A stretch of 14,721 nt of DNA from Betaproteobacteria bacterium RIFCSPLOWO2_02_FULL_62_17 (GTDB lineage Bacteria > Pseudomonadota > Gammaproteobacteria > Burkholderiales > SG8-39), in the NCBI GenBank assembly GCA_001770355.1, contig MEQV01000247.1:1-14721 (forward strand), read 5' to 3'. This document shows positions 1-5,950 of the stretch, piece by piece. The number at the start of each line of letters is the position of its first letter. Position 1 is the first letter of the stretch. The notes below the pieces were generated by a model. That model ran no database searches and had not been told where the DNA came from. It was given only the letters and a program-made list of their open reading frames with translations. Made by a program: the position numbers and the translations under genes.

Positions 1-3
1 TGG

Positions 4-1008
4 CTAATCCGCCTTCACATTCGCCGTGCGGATGACATTGCGCCAGCGCTCTGCGTCCTGGCGCATGTAGGCGCTCATCTCGGCGGGCGTGTTGCCCACT
101 GCTTCGGCGCTCAGCTCCACCAGGCGTTTGCGCATTTCAGGTGTCTTAAGCGATTCGGCAATCGCGGCGGACAGTTTTTCGGCGATGGCGGGCGATGTTT
201 TCGGCGGCGCGACCACGCCGTACCACGCCACCGACACGAAGCCGGGCAGTATCTCCGCCATCGTCGGCACATCGGGCAGCGCCGCGACGCGCTTTTGGCT
301 TGCCACCGCCAAAGCCTTCAGCTTGCCGCTGCGCACGTGCTGCAACGACACGCCCAGATTGTCGAACATGATTTCAACCTGTCCGCCCAGCAGGTCGGTA
401 AGGGCGGGCGCCGTACCCTTGTACGGGACGTGGGTAATGGTGAGTCCGCCGCCCATGGACTTGAACAATTCCGCGGTGAGATGCGAGGTCGATCCGCTGC
501 CCTGCGAAGCGTAATTGAGCTTGCCGGGGTTGGCCTTGGCATAGGCGATGGCCTCGCGCACGCTGTTGGCCGGAATCTTCGGATGCAGCAGGAATACATT
601 GGGCACTTCCGCCAATACCGAAATCGTCACAAATTGCGTTGGGTCGAAAGCGAGTTTTGCATACAGGCTGGGGTTGATCACCAGCGGCGGCGGCGGTGCC
701 GAGAGCAGCGTGTAGCCATCAGGCTCCGCTTTGAAGACGGCTTCAGCGCCGATGTTGCCCGCCGCGCCGGCGCGATTCTCGACCAGGAAAGGCTGTCCCC
801 ATTTAGCGGTCAAACGCTCGGAAACGAAGCGCGGCAGCACGTCCGCCGTCCCGCCGGCCGGGAAGGGCACGATGATGCGCACCGGCTTGGATGGCCAGGA
901 CGCCGCCGAGTCCTGCGCATGCGAGGGAAATGCGATCGCGGAAAGCACGGTGGTGACTAGCGCGGCAAACGATTTGGCACTGAGACGCATATTGGGCATA
1001 TTTGGCAC
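4..1008 (-). CDS. Bug/TctC-family periplasmic solute-binding protein
   Basis: Secreted binding protein of the tripartite tricarboxylate transporter (TTT) type. These proteins capture carboxylates in the periplasm, and some members bind aromatic carboxylates. I chose the GTG start at 1008 because GAGGAG (1020-1015) lies 6 nt upstream of it. ATGs at 999 and 990 are alternatives further from that site. Numbering from the GTG, residues 7-31 form a signal peptide with a hydrophobic core ending in SHA|Q. The mature part shows family hallmarks: PSKPVRIIVPFPAGG near the N-terminus, then VENRAGAAGNIGAE and DGYTLL. The length of 334 aa is normal for the family. No tctA/tctB membrane genes are in the window. 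Bug proteins are often orphan and numerous in betaproteobacteria. The gene is divergent from a Rieske oxygenase, so I infer that it may bind that enzyme's substrate or a related acid. The family call is firm; the ligand is unknown. Confidence 0.93.
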   Translation of the reverse strand: MPNMPNMRLSAKSFAALVTTVLSAIAFPSHAQDSAASWPSKPVRIIVPFPAGGTADVLPRFVSERLTAKWGQPFLVENRAGAAGNIGAEAVFKAEPDGYTLLSAPPPPLVINPSLYAKLAFDPTQFVTISVLAEVPNVFLLHPKIPANSVREAIAYAKANPGKLNYASQGSGSTSHLTAELFKSMGGGLTITHVPYKGTAPALTDLLGGQVEIMFDNLGVSLQHVRSGKLKALAVASQKRVAALPDVPTMAEILPGFVSVAWYGVVAPPKTSPAIAEKLSAAIAESLKTPEMRKRLVELSAEAVGNTPAEMSAYMRQDAERWRNVIRTANVKAD

Positions 1009-1084
1009 GGCACTCTCCTCCAGGACTGTCGACGGCGCAATCATTGTACAGACAGCGGCAAGGCCGCAGTTATGTGCCGCGGCA

Positions 1085-1101
1085 ATATACCGCGGGTATA
1101 T
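1085..1101. promoter_or_regulatory. Perfect 7-3-7 palindrome in the divergent promoter region (candidate operator)
   Basis: ATATACC-GCG-GGTATAT is a perfect inverted repeat with 7-bp arms and a 3-bp spacer. It lies in the 131-bp gap between the divergent binding-protein and Rieske oxygenase genes. Its position and symmetry fit a binding site for a dimeric regulator. A TAGAAT hexamer at 1106-1111, just downstream, could be the -10 element for the oxygenase gene, which would place the palindrome over the promoter. No regulator gene is in the window, so the regulator family cannot be named. Confidence 0.5.
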
Positions 1102-1105
1102 GCTC

Positions 1106-1111
1106 TAGAAT
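1106..1111 (+). promoter_or_regulatory. Possible -10 hexamer for the Rieske oxygenase operon
   Basis: TAGAAT matches the sigma-70 -10 consensus at 5 of 6 positions and lies about 30 nt before the preferred ATG at 1140. No good -35 hexamer is visible at normal spacing, so this would be a weak or activator-dependent promoter. If it is real, the ATG at 1110 lies inside the promoter and cannot be the start. Confidence 0.25.
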
Positions 1112-1139
1112 GCAGCGCGATCATTTTACGGCTCCACCG

Positions 1140-2375
1140 ATGTCAGCCATCCTTGCATCCCGTACCTGGCCGAAAGAAGGCCTGACGCGCGTTCCCTACT
1201 GGGTCTATCAGGACCCGGGGCTGTACGAGCGTGAGCAGGAGCGCATTTTTCGCGGTGACGCCTGGACCTTTCTCGGGCTGGAAGCCGAGGTTGCGAACCC
1301 CGGTGATTACAAAACGACCTTCGTCGGTGACATGCCGGTGGTCCTGTCGCGCGATGAAGCCGGCGTGCTGCATGCCTGGGAAAATCGCTGCGCACACCGT
1401 GGCGCCTTGATTGCGCTGCGCAACCAGGGCAATGCCCGCGAGTTTGCCTGCGTCTATCACAACTGGACCTACGATCTTTCGGGCACTCTCACCGGCGTGG
1501 CGTTTCGCCGCGGCGTCGGTGGACAAGGCGGCATGCCGGCCGATGCAAACCCGGCCTCCCAATCACCCAGGAAGCTGCGCGTGGAGAGTTACTGCGGCCT
1601 GGCATTCGGCACGCTCTCGACGCGCACCCCGCCTATCGAAGCGTACCTGGGCGAAAACATTGCCGTGCGCATACGCCGTGTCATGAAAGAGCCGGTAAAG
1701 GTGCTGGGCAGCTACAGCCAGATGTTCTCGAACAACTGGAAGTTGTACATGGACAACGTCAAGGACAGTTATCACGCCAGCCTCCTGCATCTTTTCTTCA
1801 CCACCTTTCGGCTCAATCGGCTGTCGCAGAAAGGCGGGGTGGTCGTGGGCGGAGATGGCGGCAATCACGTCAGCTACAGCATGAGGGATACCGGCACCGC
1901 GGGCGAGGAGTACGCGCGCGAGAAGCTGCGAAGCTCCAATGACGCATTCGGCCTGGAGGCTCCCGGTTTGCTGGAGGCGGTGGATGAAATCGGCGACGGC
2001 ATCACGCTGCAGATCCTGTCGGTATTTCCCGGATTCGTGCTGCAACAGATTTTCAACAGCCTCGCGGTGCGCCAGATAATCCCCAAGGGCGTGGGCCGCA
2101 GCGAACTGGTATGGACCTGCTTCGGTTATGAGAGTGACGACGCGGCGATGACCGCGCGCCGCCTGCGCCAGGCTAACCTGGTGGGACCGGCGGGTTTCAT
2201 TTCCATGGAAGACGGCGCGGCCACCGGGTTCGTGCAGCGCGGCGTGGCAGGCTCGCCGGATCGCGCATCGTTTATCGAAATGGGCGGCGACGCGGTGGCT
2301 TCCAGTGAATCGCGCGTCACCGAAACGTCGGTGCGCGGGTTATGGAAGTCCTGGCGCGGGCATATGGGTATCTAA
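1140..2375 (+). CDS. Rieske non-heme iron ring-hydroxylating oxygenase, alpha (large) subunit, anthranilate/salicylate type
   Basis: Terminal oxygenase catalytic subunit that hydroxylates an aromatic ring using electrons delivered by a ferredoxin/reductase. With the start at 1140 the protein is 411 aa. The Rieske [2Fe-2S] ligands are C84-x-H86 and, 17 residues later, C104-x2-H107. The catalytic iron site is in DNVKDSYHASLLH: bridging D209 and ligands H212 and H217, with the third ligand probably D358 in SMEDGAATG. From memory, the stretches FFTTFRLNRLSQ, ILSVFPGFVLQQI and TSVRGLWKSW strongly resemble anthranilate 1,2-dioxygenase (AndAc) and salicylate 5-hydroxylase (NagG) large subunits. The ATG at 1110 is an alternative start; neither site has a clear Shine-Dalgarno sequence. 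The beta subunit follows after 63 nt. No ferredoxin or reductase gene is nearby. The true substrate is unproven. Confidence 0.93.
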   Translation: MSAILASRTWPKEGLTRVPYWVYQDPGLYEREQERIFRGDAWTFLGLEAEVANPGDYKTTFVGDMPVVLSRDEAGVLHAWENRCAHRGALIALRNQGNAREFACVYHNWTYDLSGTLTGVAFRRGVGGQGGMPADANPASQSPRKLRVESYCGLAFGTLSTRTPPIEAYLGENIAVRIRRVMKEPVKVLGSYSQMFSNNWKLYMDNVKDSYHASLLHLFFTTFRLNRLSQKGGVVVGGDGGNHVSYSMRDTGTAGEEYAREKLRSSNDAFGLEAPGLLEAVDEIGDGITLQILSVFPGFVLQQIFNSLAVRQIIPKGVGRSELVWTCFGYESDDAAMTARRLRQANLVGPAGFISMEDGAATGFVQRGVAGSPDRASFIEMGGDAVASSESRVTETSVRGLWKSWRGHMGI

Positions 2376-2427
2376 GCGGTCCAATAAGTATCCAAGCGGT
2401 CCTATAAGTATCTAAGTGTTCAAAGAG
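2368..2427 (+). repeat. Three 20-bp imperfect tandem repeats spanning the alpha-subunit stop codon
   Basis: Three consecutive 20-bp units begin GTATCTAAGCGG (2368-2387), GTATCCAAGCGG (2388-2407) and GTATCTAAGTGT (2408-2427). Units 1 and 2 differ at only two positions; unit 3 has diverged. Unit 1 contains the last codons and the TAA of the alpha subunit. The third unit ends with AGAG, part of the ribosome-binding site of the beta subunit. The array therefore fills most of the alpha-beta gap. It looks like slippage duplication of the 3' end of the alpha gene. Confidence 0.8.
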
Positions 2428-2441
2428 GAATCTGAATCTTG
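2424..2441 (+). promoter_or_regulatory. Ribosome-binding site and TTG start of the beta subunit
   Basis: AGAGGAA at 2424-2430 lies 8 nt before a TTG at 2439-2441. No in-frame ATG occurs until about codon 54, well inside the conserved fold, so the TTG is very probably the real start. The Shine-Dalgarno sequence overlaps the last unit of the tandem repeat. Confidence 0.65.
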
Positions 2442-2918
2442 TCGGATATCGAGCTGCAGGTGTCGGTTGAGAGTCTTCTGGCGCGTTACGTTCATGCCAT
2501 TGATGACGATCGTCTGGAGGACTGGCCGGGGTTTTTCGTCGATCAGGGCATCTACCGGATTGTCACCGCCGAAAACCTGGAACGCGGCTTGCCCCTGCCT
2601 GTCATGCTGGCCGAGTCGCGCGCGATGCTGCGCGACCGGGTGAATTCACTGCGGCGAGCCAATGTCTACGAGGCGCAGCGCTACCGGCACTCGGTGACAG
2701 CGACGCTCATCGATCGCATCGATTCAGCGCGCGTGCGGGCTACCAGCAATTTCATGGTGGTTCGCATCATGCGCACCGGAGAGTCGGCGCTGTTCGCCAG
2801 CGGCCGCTACCTCGATCGCATTCTGCTCAAGGGCGACAACGGTCAACCGCAGTTCGAAGAGCGCGTCGTGGTGCTGGACAGCCGCGCGGTGGATACTTTA
2901 CTGGCCATTCCAATATAA
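2439..2918 (+). CDS. Aromatic-ring-hydroxylating dioxygenase beta (small) subunit
   Basis: Structural subunit of the alpha3-beta3 terminal oxygenase, with the NTF2/SnoaL-like cone fold and no metal site. At 159 aa it is the usual size. Visible family features are the N-terminal helix (LLARYVHAIDDDRLEDWPGFF, about residues 14-34), the segment IYRIVTAENLERG, a central RYRHSVTATLI and NFMVVRIM, and the near-C-terminal FASGRYLDRILL followed by ERVVVLDS. It starts at TTG with a good Shine-Dalgarno sequence 8 nt upstream. It follows the alpha subunit after 63 nt on the same strand, so the two are surely co-transcribed. The family is clear from layout and pattern. Beta subunits diverge fast, so the substrate type is best read from the alpha subunit. 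Confidence 0.88.
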   Translation: MSDIELQVSVESLLARYVHAIDDDRLEDWPGFFVDQGIYRIVTAENLERGLPLPVMLAESRAMLRDRVNSLRRANVYEAQRYRHSVTATLIDRIDSARVRATSNFMVVRIMRTGESALFASGRYLDRILLKGDNGQPQFEERVVVLDSRAVDTLLAIPI

Positions 2919-2936
2919 AATCTGGAAAGCTTCAGA

Positions 2937-2998
2937 ACGGGGAGAGAGGGAGGGCCCGCATTTTCGTAACTGCGTCCCCGTTACCCCTCTCGCCCCGT
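2937..2998 (+). terminator. Composite hairpin downstream of the oxygenase genes, terminator-like
   Basis: ACGGGGAGAGAGGG (2937-2950) pairs with 2985-2998 over 13 of 14 positions. On the 3' side an inner stem GTAAC/GTTAC (2966-2970 with 2980-2984) stacks directly on the outer one, leaving a 15-nt bulge on the 5' side. It begins 19 nt after the beta-subunit stop. Only a short T-rich stretch (TTGTTT, 3001-3006) follows, so it is a weak intrinsic terminator or an RNA-stabilising 3' structure. Confidence 0.42.
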
Positions 2999-3004
2999 GC
3001 TTGT

Positions 3005-3010
3005 TTGACA
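3005..3010 (+). promoter_or_regulatory. Consensus -35 hexamer upstream of the methyltransferase gene
   Basis: TTGACA is a perfect sigma-70 -35 match just after the hairpin. At 16-18 nt downstream there is no convincing -10 (only sequences such as CAGATG or AGATGT), so the promoter call is tentative. A promoter is expected somewhere between here and the gene at 3150. Confidence 0.22.
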
Positions 3011-3149
3011 ATGCACGGGTTCCGGAGCAGATGTGGCATGCGGGCGACAGTTGTTATTCAGGACAGATAGCCCCGGGTACGGGTAAGATTCCGCCAGCTC
3101 GGGGAACAATTCCGACCTCACTATTCGCAACATTTAACGGAGGCAGGCA

Positions 3150-3971
3150 ATGAAGGCAGCGGCATTTTCGCGTCGGACCGTTCTGACGCTTGGCATGGCG
3201 GCTATGGCCGCAGGCGTCTTCGCGCAGCAACCCAAATTCGAACCTCAGGTCGGCCAGCCCGGCAAGGACGTGGTTTGGGTGCCGACCTCGCAGGTGGTAG
3301 TCGACACCATGCTCAACCTGGCCAAGGTGACGGCCAAGGACGTCGTCTATGACCTGGGTTCCGGCGATGGCCGCACGGTGATCACGGCCGCCAAGCGCGG
3401 CGCGCGCGCCAAGGGCATCGAATACAACCCGGACATGGTGGAGTTGTCCAAGCAGAACGCCGCCAAGGAAGGCGTCACCGACCGCGCGACCTTCGTCAAG
3501 GCGGACCTTTTCGAGACCGATTTCTCCGAGGCGACGGTGATCACGATGTTCCTGCTGCCCAGCATCAATCTGAAGCTGCGGCCGAAGATCCTCGACATGA
3601 AGCCGGGCACGCGCGTCGCATCCAATTCTTTCACCATGGGCGAGTGGCAGGACGACGAAACCGCGACCATGGACGCGAAGGACGGCTGCACCTACTGGTG
3701 CGTGGCGCATTTCTGGATCGTCCCCGCGAAGGTGCAGGGCAACTGGCGTATCGGCCAGGGCGAGCTCGCCATCAAGCAGGAGTTCCAGATGCTCTCCGGG
3801 TCGTTGACTGCCGATGGCACGAGCGTGCAGATTGCCGGGCGCATGCGCGGTGACCTGATCACCTTCACCGCTGGCGGCGCGGAATACAGCGGCCGGGTCA
3901 ATGGCAATGCCATGGAGGGCATGCGCAAAGTCGGAAGTGCTTCGGCGGCCTTCAGCGCTGCGCGCCAGTAG
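3150..3971 (+). CDS. Class I SAM-dependent methyltransferase with a twin-arginine (Tat) signal peptide
   Basis: A 273-aa protein starting at ATG with GGAGG at 3139-3143, 6 nt upstream. Residues 1-25 look like a Tat signal: SRRTVL with the arginine pair at 8-9, a hydrophobic stretch, then VFA|QQ. The middle is a Rossmann-type methyltransferase: motif I DLGSGDGRTVI at 68-78, the acidic residue E91 after strand 2 (GIEYNP), then KADLF at 117-121. The segment TMFLLPSINLKLRPKI recalls the FAM173/ATPSCKMT lysine methyltransferases. Residues about 196-273 form a beta-rich tail with repeated short G-x-x-x strands that I do not recognise. Export would be odd, because SAM is made in the cytoplasm. A Tat-folded protein carrying SAM, or a lost catalytic role, are both possible. 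It appears to be monocistronic, with hairpins on both sides. The fold call is firm; the substrate is unknown. Confidence 0.85.
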   Translation: MKAAAFSRRTVLTLGMAAMAAGVFAQQPKFEPQVGQPGKDVVWVPTSQVVVDTMLNLAKVTAKDVVYDLGSGDGRTVITAAKRGARAKGIEYNPDMVELSKQNAAKEGVTDRATFVKADLFETDFSEATVITMFLLPSINLKLRPKILDMKPGTRVASNSFTMGEWQDDETATMDAKDGCTYWCVAHFWIVPAKVQGNWRIGQGELAIKQEFQMLSGSLTADGTSVQIAGRMRGDLITFTAGGAEYSGRVNGNAMEGMRKVGSASAAFSAARQ

Positions 3972-3974
3972 TTC

Positions 3975-4005
3975 GGCCGTGCTGCGCGGTGCGCGCGGCA
4001 TGGCC
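3975..4005 (+). terminator. Long GC-rich hairpin right after the methyltransferase stop
   Basis: A 14-bp stem (3975-3988 with 3992-4005) including two G-U pairs closes on a 3-nt loop. It begins 3 nt after the stop codon at 3971. There is no T tract downstream, so classical intrinsic termination is doubtful. It may slow transcription, protect the mRNA 3' end or act with Rho. It also separates the methyltransferase gene from the biotin operon. Confidence 0.45.
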
Positions 4006-4085
4006 CGACACCGGGCATTCAGCGTGAATCGCCGCGGCGCGTCGACGGCTCTTTCAGGAATGTCTGTACCGCAAGGCTGCTCCCG

Positions 4086-5255
4086 TTGGCCAATATCCGA
4101 TTGACCGCGCAGCTCGACGAACTCGCGCGGCTCGATCTCCTGCGCGAGCGCCGCGTGCTCGAAGGGCCGCAGGGCCCGCGCGTGGTCATTGACGGGCGCG
4201 AGTTACTCGCCTTTTGCAGCAACGATTACCTGGGCCTGGCCAATCACCCACGCATCAACGCGGCGGCAATCGAGGCGGTGCGGCGCTTTGGCGTCGGCGC
4301 CGGCGCTTCCCCCCTGGTGACCGGACACAACCTGCTGCACCGGAACGTGGAAGAGGAACTCGCCGCGTTTACCGGATTGCCGCGCGCGCTGCTTTTTCCC
4401 AGCGGCTACCAGGCCAATATCGGCGCGGTGACTTCGCTTGTCGGGCGCGGCGATGCGGTGTTTTCCGACGAACTGAATCACGCCTCGCTCATCGACGGCA
4501 TGCGCCTTTCGCGGGCCGAGGTGGAGCGTTATGCGCATCGCGACATGGATGCGCTTGAGAAATCGCTTGCCGCCAGCGGCGCGAAGCTCAAGCTGGTCGC
4601 CACCGACAGCGTTTTCAGCATGGACGGGGACATTGCGCCGCTGCCCCAAATACTGGCGCTGTGCGAACGCCACGACGCCTGGCTGCTGGTCGATGATGCT
4701 CACGGGTTCGGCGTGCTCGGGGCCAACGGCCGCGGCGCGTTGGAGCATTTTGGACTCGACTCGCCGCGCATTGTCTACATGGGCACACTGGGCAAGGCGG
4801 CCGGGGTTTCCGGAGCGTTTGTTGCCGGCCAGGAGGAGGTCGTGGAAACGCTGCTGCAGCGCGCACGCACCTACATGTTTTCCACCGCGGCGCCGGCACT
4901 GCTGGCCGCGGCGGTTGGGGAGAGCCTGGCGGTGATGCGCGATGAGGGCTGGAGGCGAACGCATCTCGCCGCACTGATCGCCGCGCTGAAAGCGGGACTT
5001 GCCGGCAGCGCCGCGCGGCTGGCGCCCTCGGACACCGCGATCCAGCCGCTGATTGTCGGGGCCAACGCCGCGGCGCTGGCGCGCGCGGAATCCTTGCGCG
5101 CGCGCGGCATCCTGGTGCCGCCGATTCGTCCGCCGACTGTTCCCGAGGGTAGCGCCCGCCTGCGCATATCGCTTTCGGCGGCGCACAGCATCGAGGACGT
5201 GCGGCAACTGGTCCAGGGACTGCGCAACGAGCCTGCTTCATCGGCTGCTGCTTAG
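4086..5255 (+). CDS. bioF: 8-amino-7-oxononanoate synthase
   Basis: PLP enzyme of biotin synthesis that condenses a pimeloyl thioester with L-alanine, releasing CO2, to give 8-amino-7-oxononanoate (KAPA). At 389 aa it is full length for the alpha-oxoamine synthase family. Key residues are visible: the PLP-stacking H132 in NHASL, D203-D204-A-H206 in the cofactor site, and the Schiff-base lysine K237 in TLGKAAGVSGA. The N-terminal FCSNDYLGL and C-terminal IRPPTVPEGSARLRISL motifs also match E. coli BioF as I remember it. The start is TTG at 4086, with AAGG (4073-4076) 9 nt upstream; no in-frame ATG lies nearby. A second TTG at 4101 overlaps the TGA of an upstream frame and is an alternative. 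It is the first gene of a bioF-bioD-bioA operon, 14 nt before bioD. Confidence 0.96.
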   Translation: MANIRLTAQLDELARLDLLRERRVLEGPQGPRVVIDGRELLAFCSNDYLGLANHPRINAAAIEAVRRFGVGAGASPLVTGHNLLHRNVEEELAAFTGLPRALLFPSGYQANIGAVTSLVGRGDAVFSDELNHASLIDGMRLSRAEVERYAHRDMDALEKSLAASGAKLKLVATDSVFSMDGDIAPLPQILALCERHDAWLLVDDAHGFGVLGANGRGALEHFGLDSPRIVYMGTLGKAAGVSGAFVAGQEEVVETLLQRARTYMFSTAAPALLAAAVGESLAVMRDEGWRRTHLAALIAALKAGLAGSAARLAPSDTAIQPLIVGANAAALARAESLRARGILVPPIRPPTVPEGSARLRISLSAAHSIEDVRQLVQGLRNEPASSAAA

Positions 5256-5269
5256 AGGGCGGTCGCATC

Positions 5270-5950
5270 ATGGCCCAGGGGTTCTTTGTTACCGGTACCG
5301 ACACCGGCGTGGGCAAGACCCTGGTGGCCTGCGCGTTGCTGCATGCCTTTGCAGCCAGGGGAAAAACCGTGATCGGCATGAAGCCGGTGGCCGCTGGTAT
5401 CGAGGGCGGCAGGTATGCCGACGTTGAAGCCTTGATGGCTGCAAGCACGGTGGCCGGCGAGCGGCGCTTGGTCAACCCTTATGCGTTCGAGCAGGCTATT
5501 GCCCCGAATATCGCGGCAGAAAAACAAGGCGTGGAGATCAGTATCGAGGTCATCGTCGAGGCATATCGCAGGCTCGCGCGCCAGGCGGATGTGGTGGTGG
5601 TGGAAGGCTCCGGCGGTTTCATGATTCCGCTCAATGCGAGCCAAACCAGCGCCGACCTTGCGCGGCGTCTGGCGCTGCCGGTGGTGCTGGTAGTGGGCAT
5701 GCGCCTTGGATGTCTCAATCACGCGCTGCTCACGCGCCGTGCCATCGCGGATCTGGGCCTGGCATGCGCGGGCTGGGTGGCCAACGGCATACCGCCGGGA
5801 ATGCGTCTTGTCGAGGAGAACCTCCTCGCCCTGTCGCAGCGTATCGATGCGCCGCTGATCGGGACGATTCCGCCGCTTGAGGCGCCGTTGCCCGCGACAG
5901 CGGCCGCGCTGCTGAATCTGGATGCCATGGCTGGGTGCCCCGGTGGATAA
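5270..5950 (+). CDS. bioD: Dethiobiotin synthetase
   Basis: ATP-dependent carboxylase that closes the ureido ring of 7,8-diaminononanoate (DAPA) to form dethiobiotin, the step after BioA. The protein is 226 aa, normal length. The P-loop GTDTGVGKT is at residues 9-17, the substrate/ATP lysine is K38 in GMKPVAAG, and the second conserved loop is EGSGGFMIPL from E112. The MRLGCLNHALLT segment matches the usual nucleotide-binding part of the fold. The start is ATG at 5270, with AGAGGG (5254-5259) overlapping the bioF stop. Its 3' end overlaps bioA. The C-terminal residues (about 215-226) are short and unremarkable. Confidence 0.96.
   Translation: MAQGFFVTGTDTGVGKTLVACALLHAFAARGKTVIGMKPVAAGIEGGRYADVEALMAASTVAGERRLVNPYAFEQAIAPNIAAEKQGVEISIEVIVEAYRRLARQADVVVVEGSGGFMIPLNASQTSADLARRLALPVVLVVGMRLGCLNHALLTRRAIADLGLACAGWVANGIPPGMRLVEENLLALSQRIDAPLIGTIPPLEAPLPATAAALLNLDAMAGCPGG

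Noticed and set aside
1002..1139. N-terminal extension of the Rieske alpha subunit from 1002
   Set aside because: The extension would run through the divergent promoter, palindrome and TAGAAT hexamer, and its sequence is unlike family N-termini.
3054..4001. 315-aa open frame on the minus strand over the methyltransferase gene
   Set aside because: It is a shadow: the + strand has a Tat signal, motif I and a strong Shine-Dalgarno sequence, while the minus frame has no family features.
4203..5207. 334-aa open frame on the minus strand over bioF
   Set aside because: It is an antisense shadow rich in Arg, Gln and His; bioF residues are conserved in the + frame.
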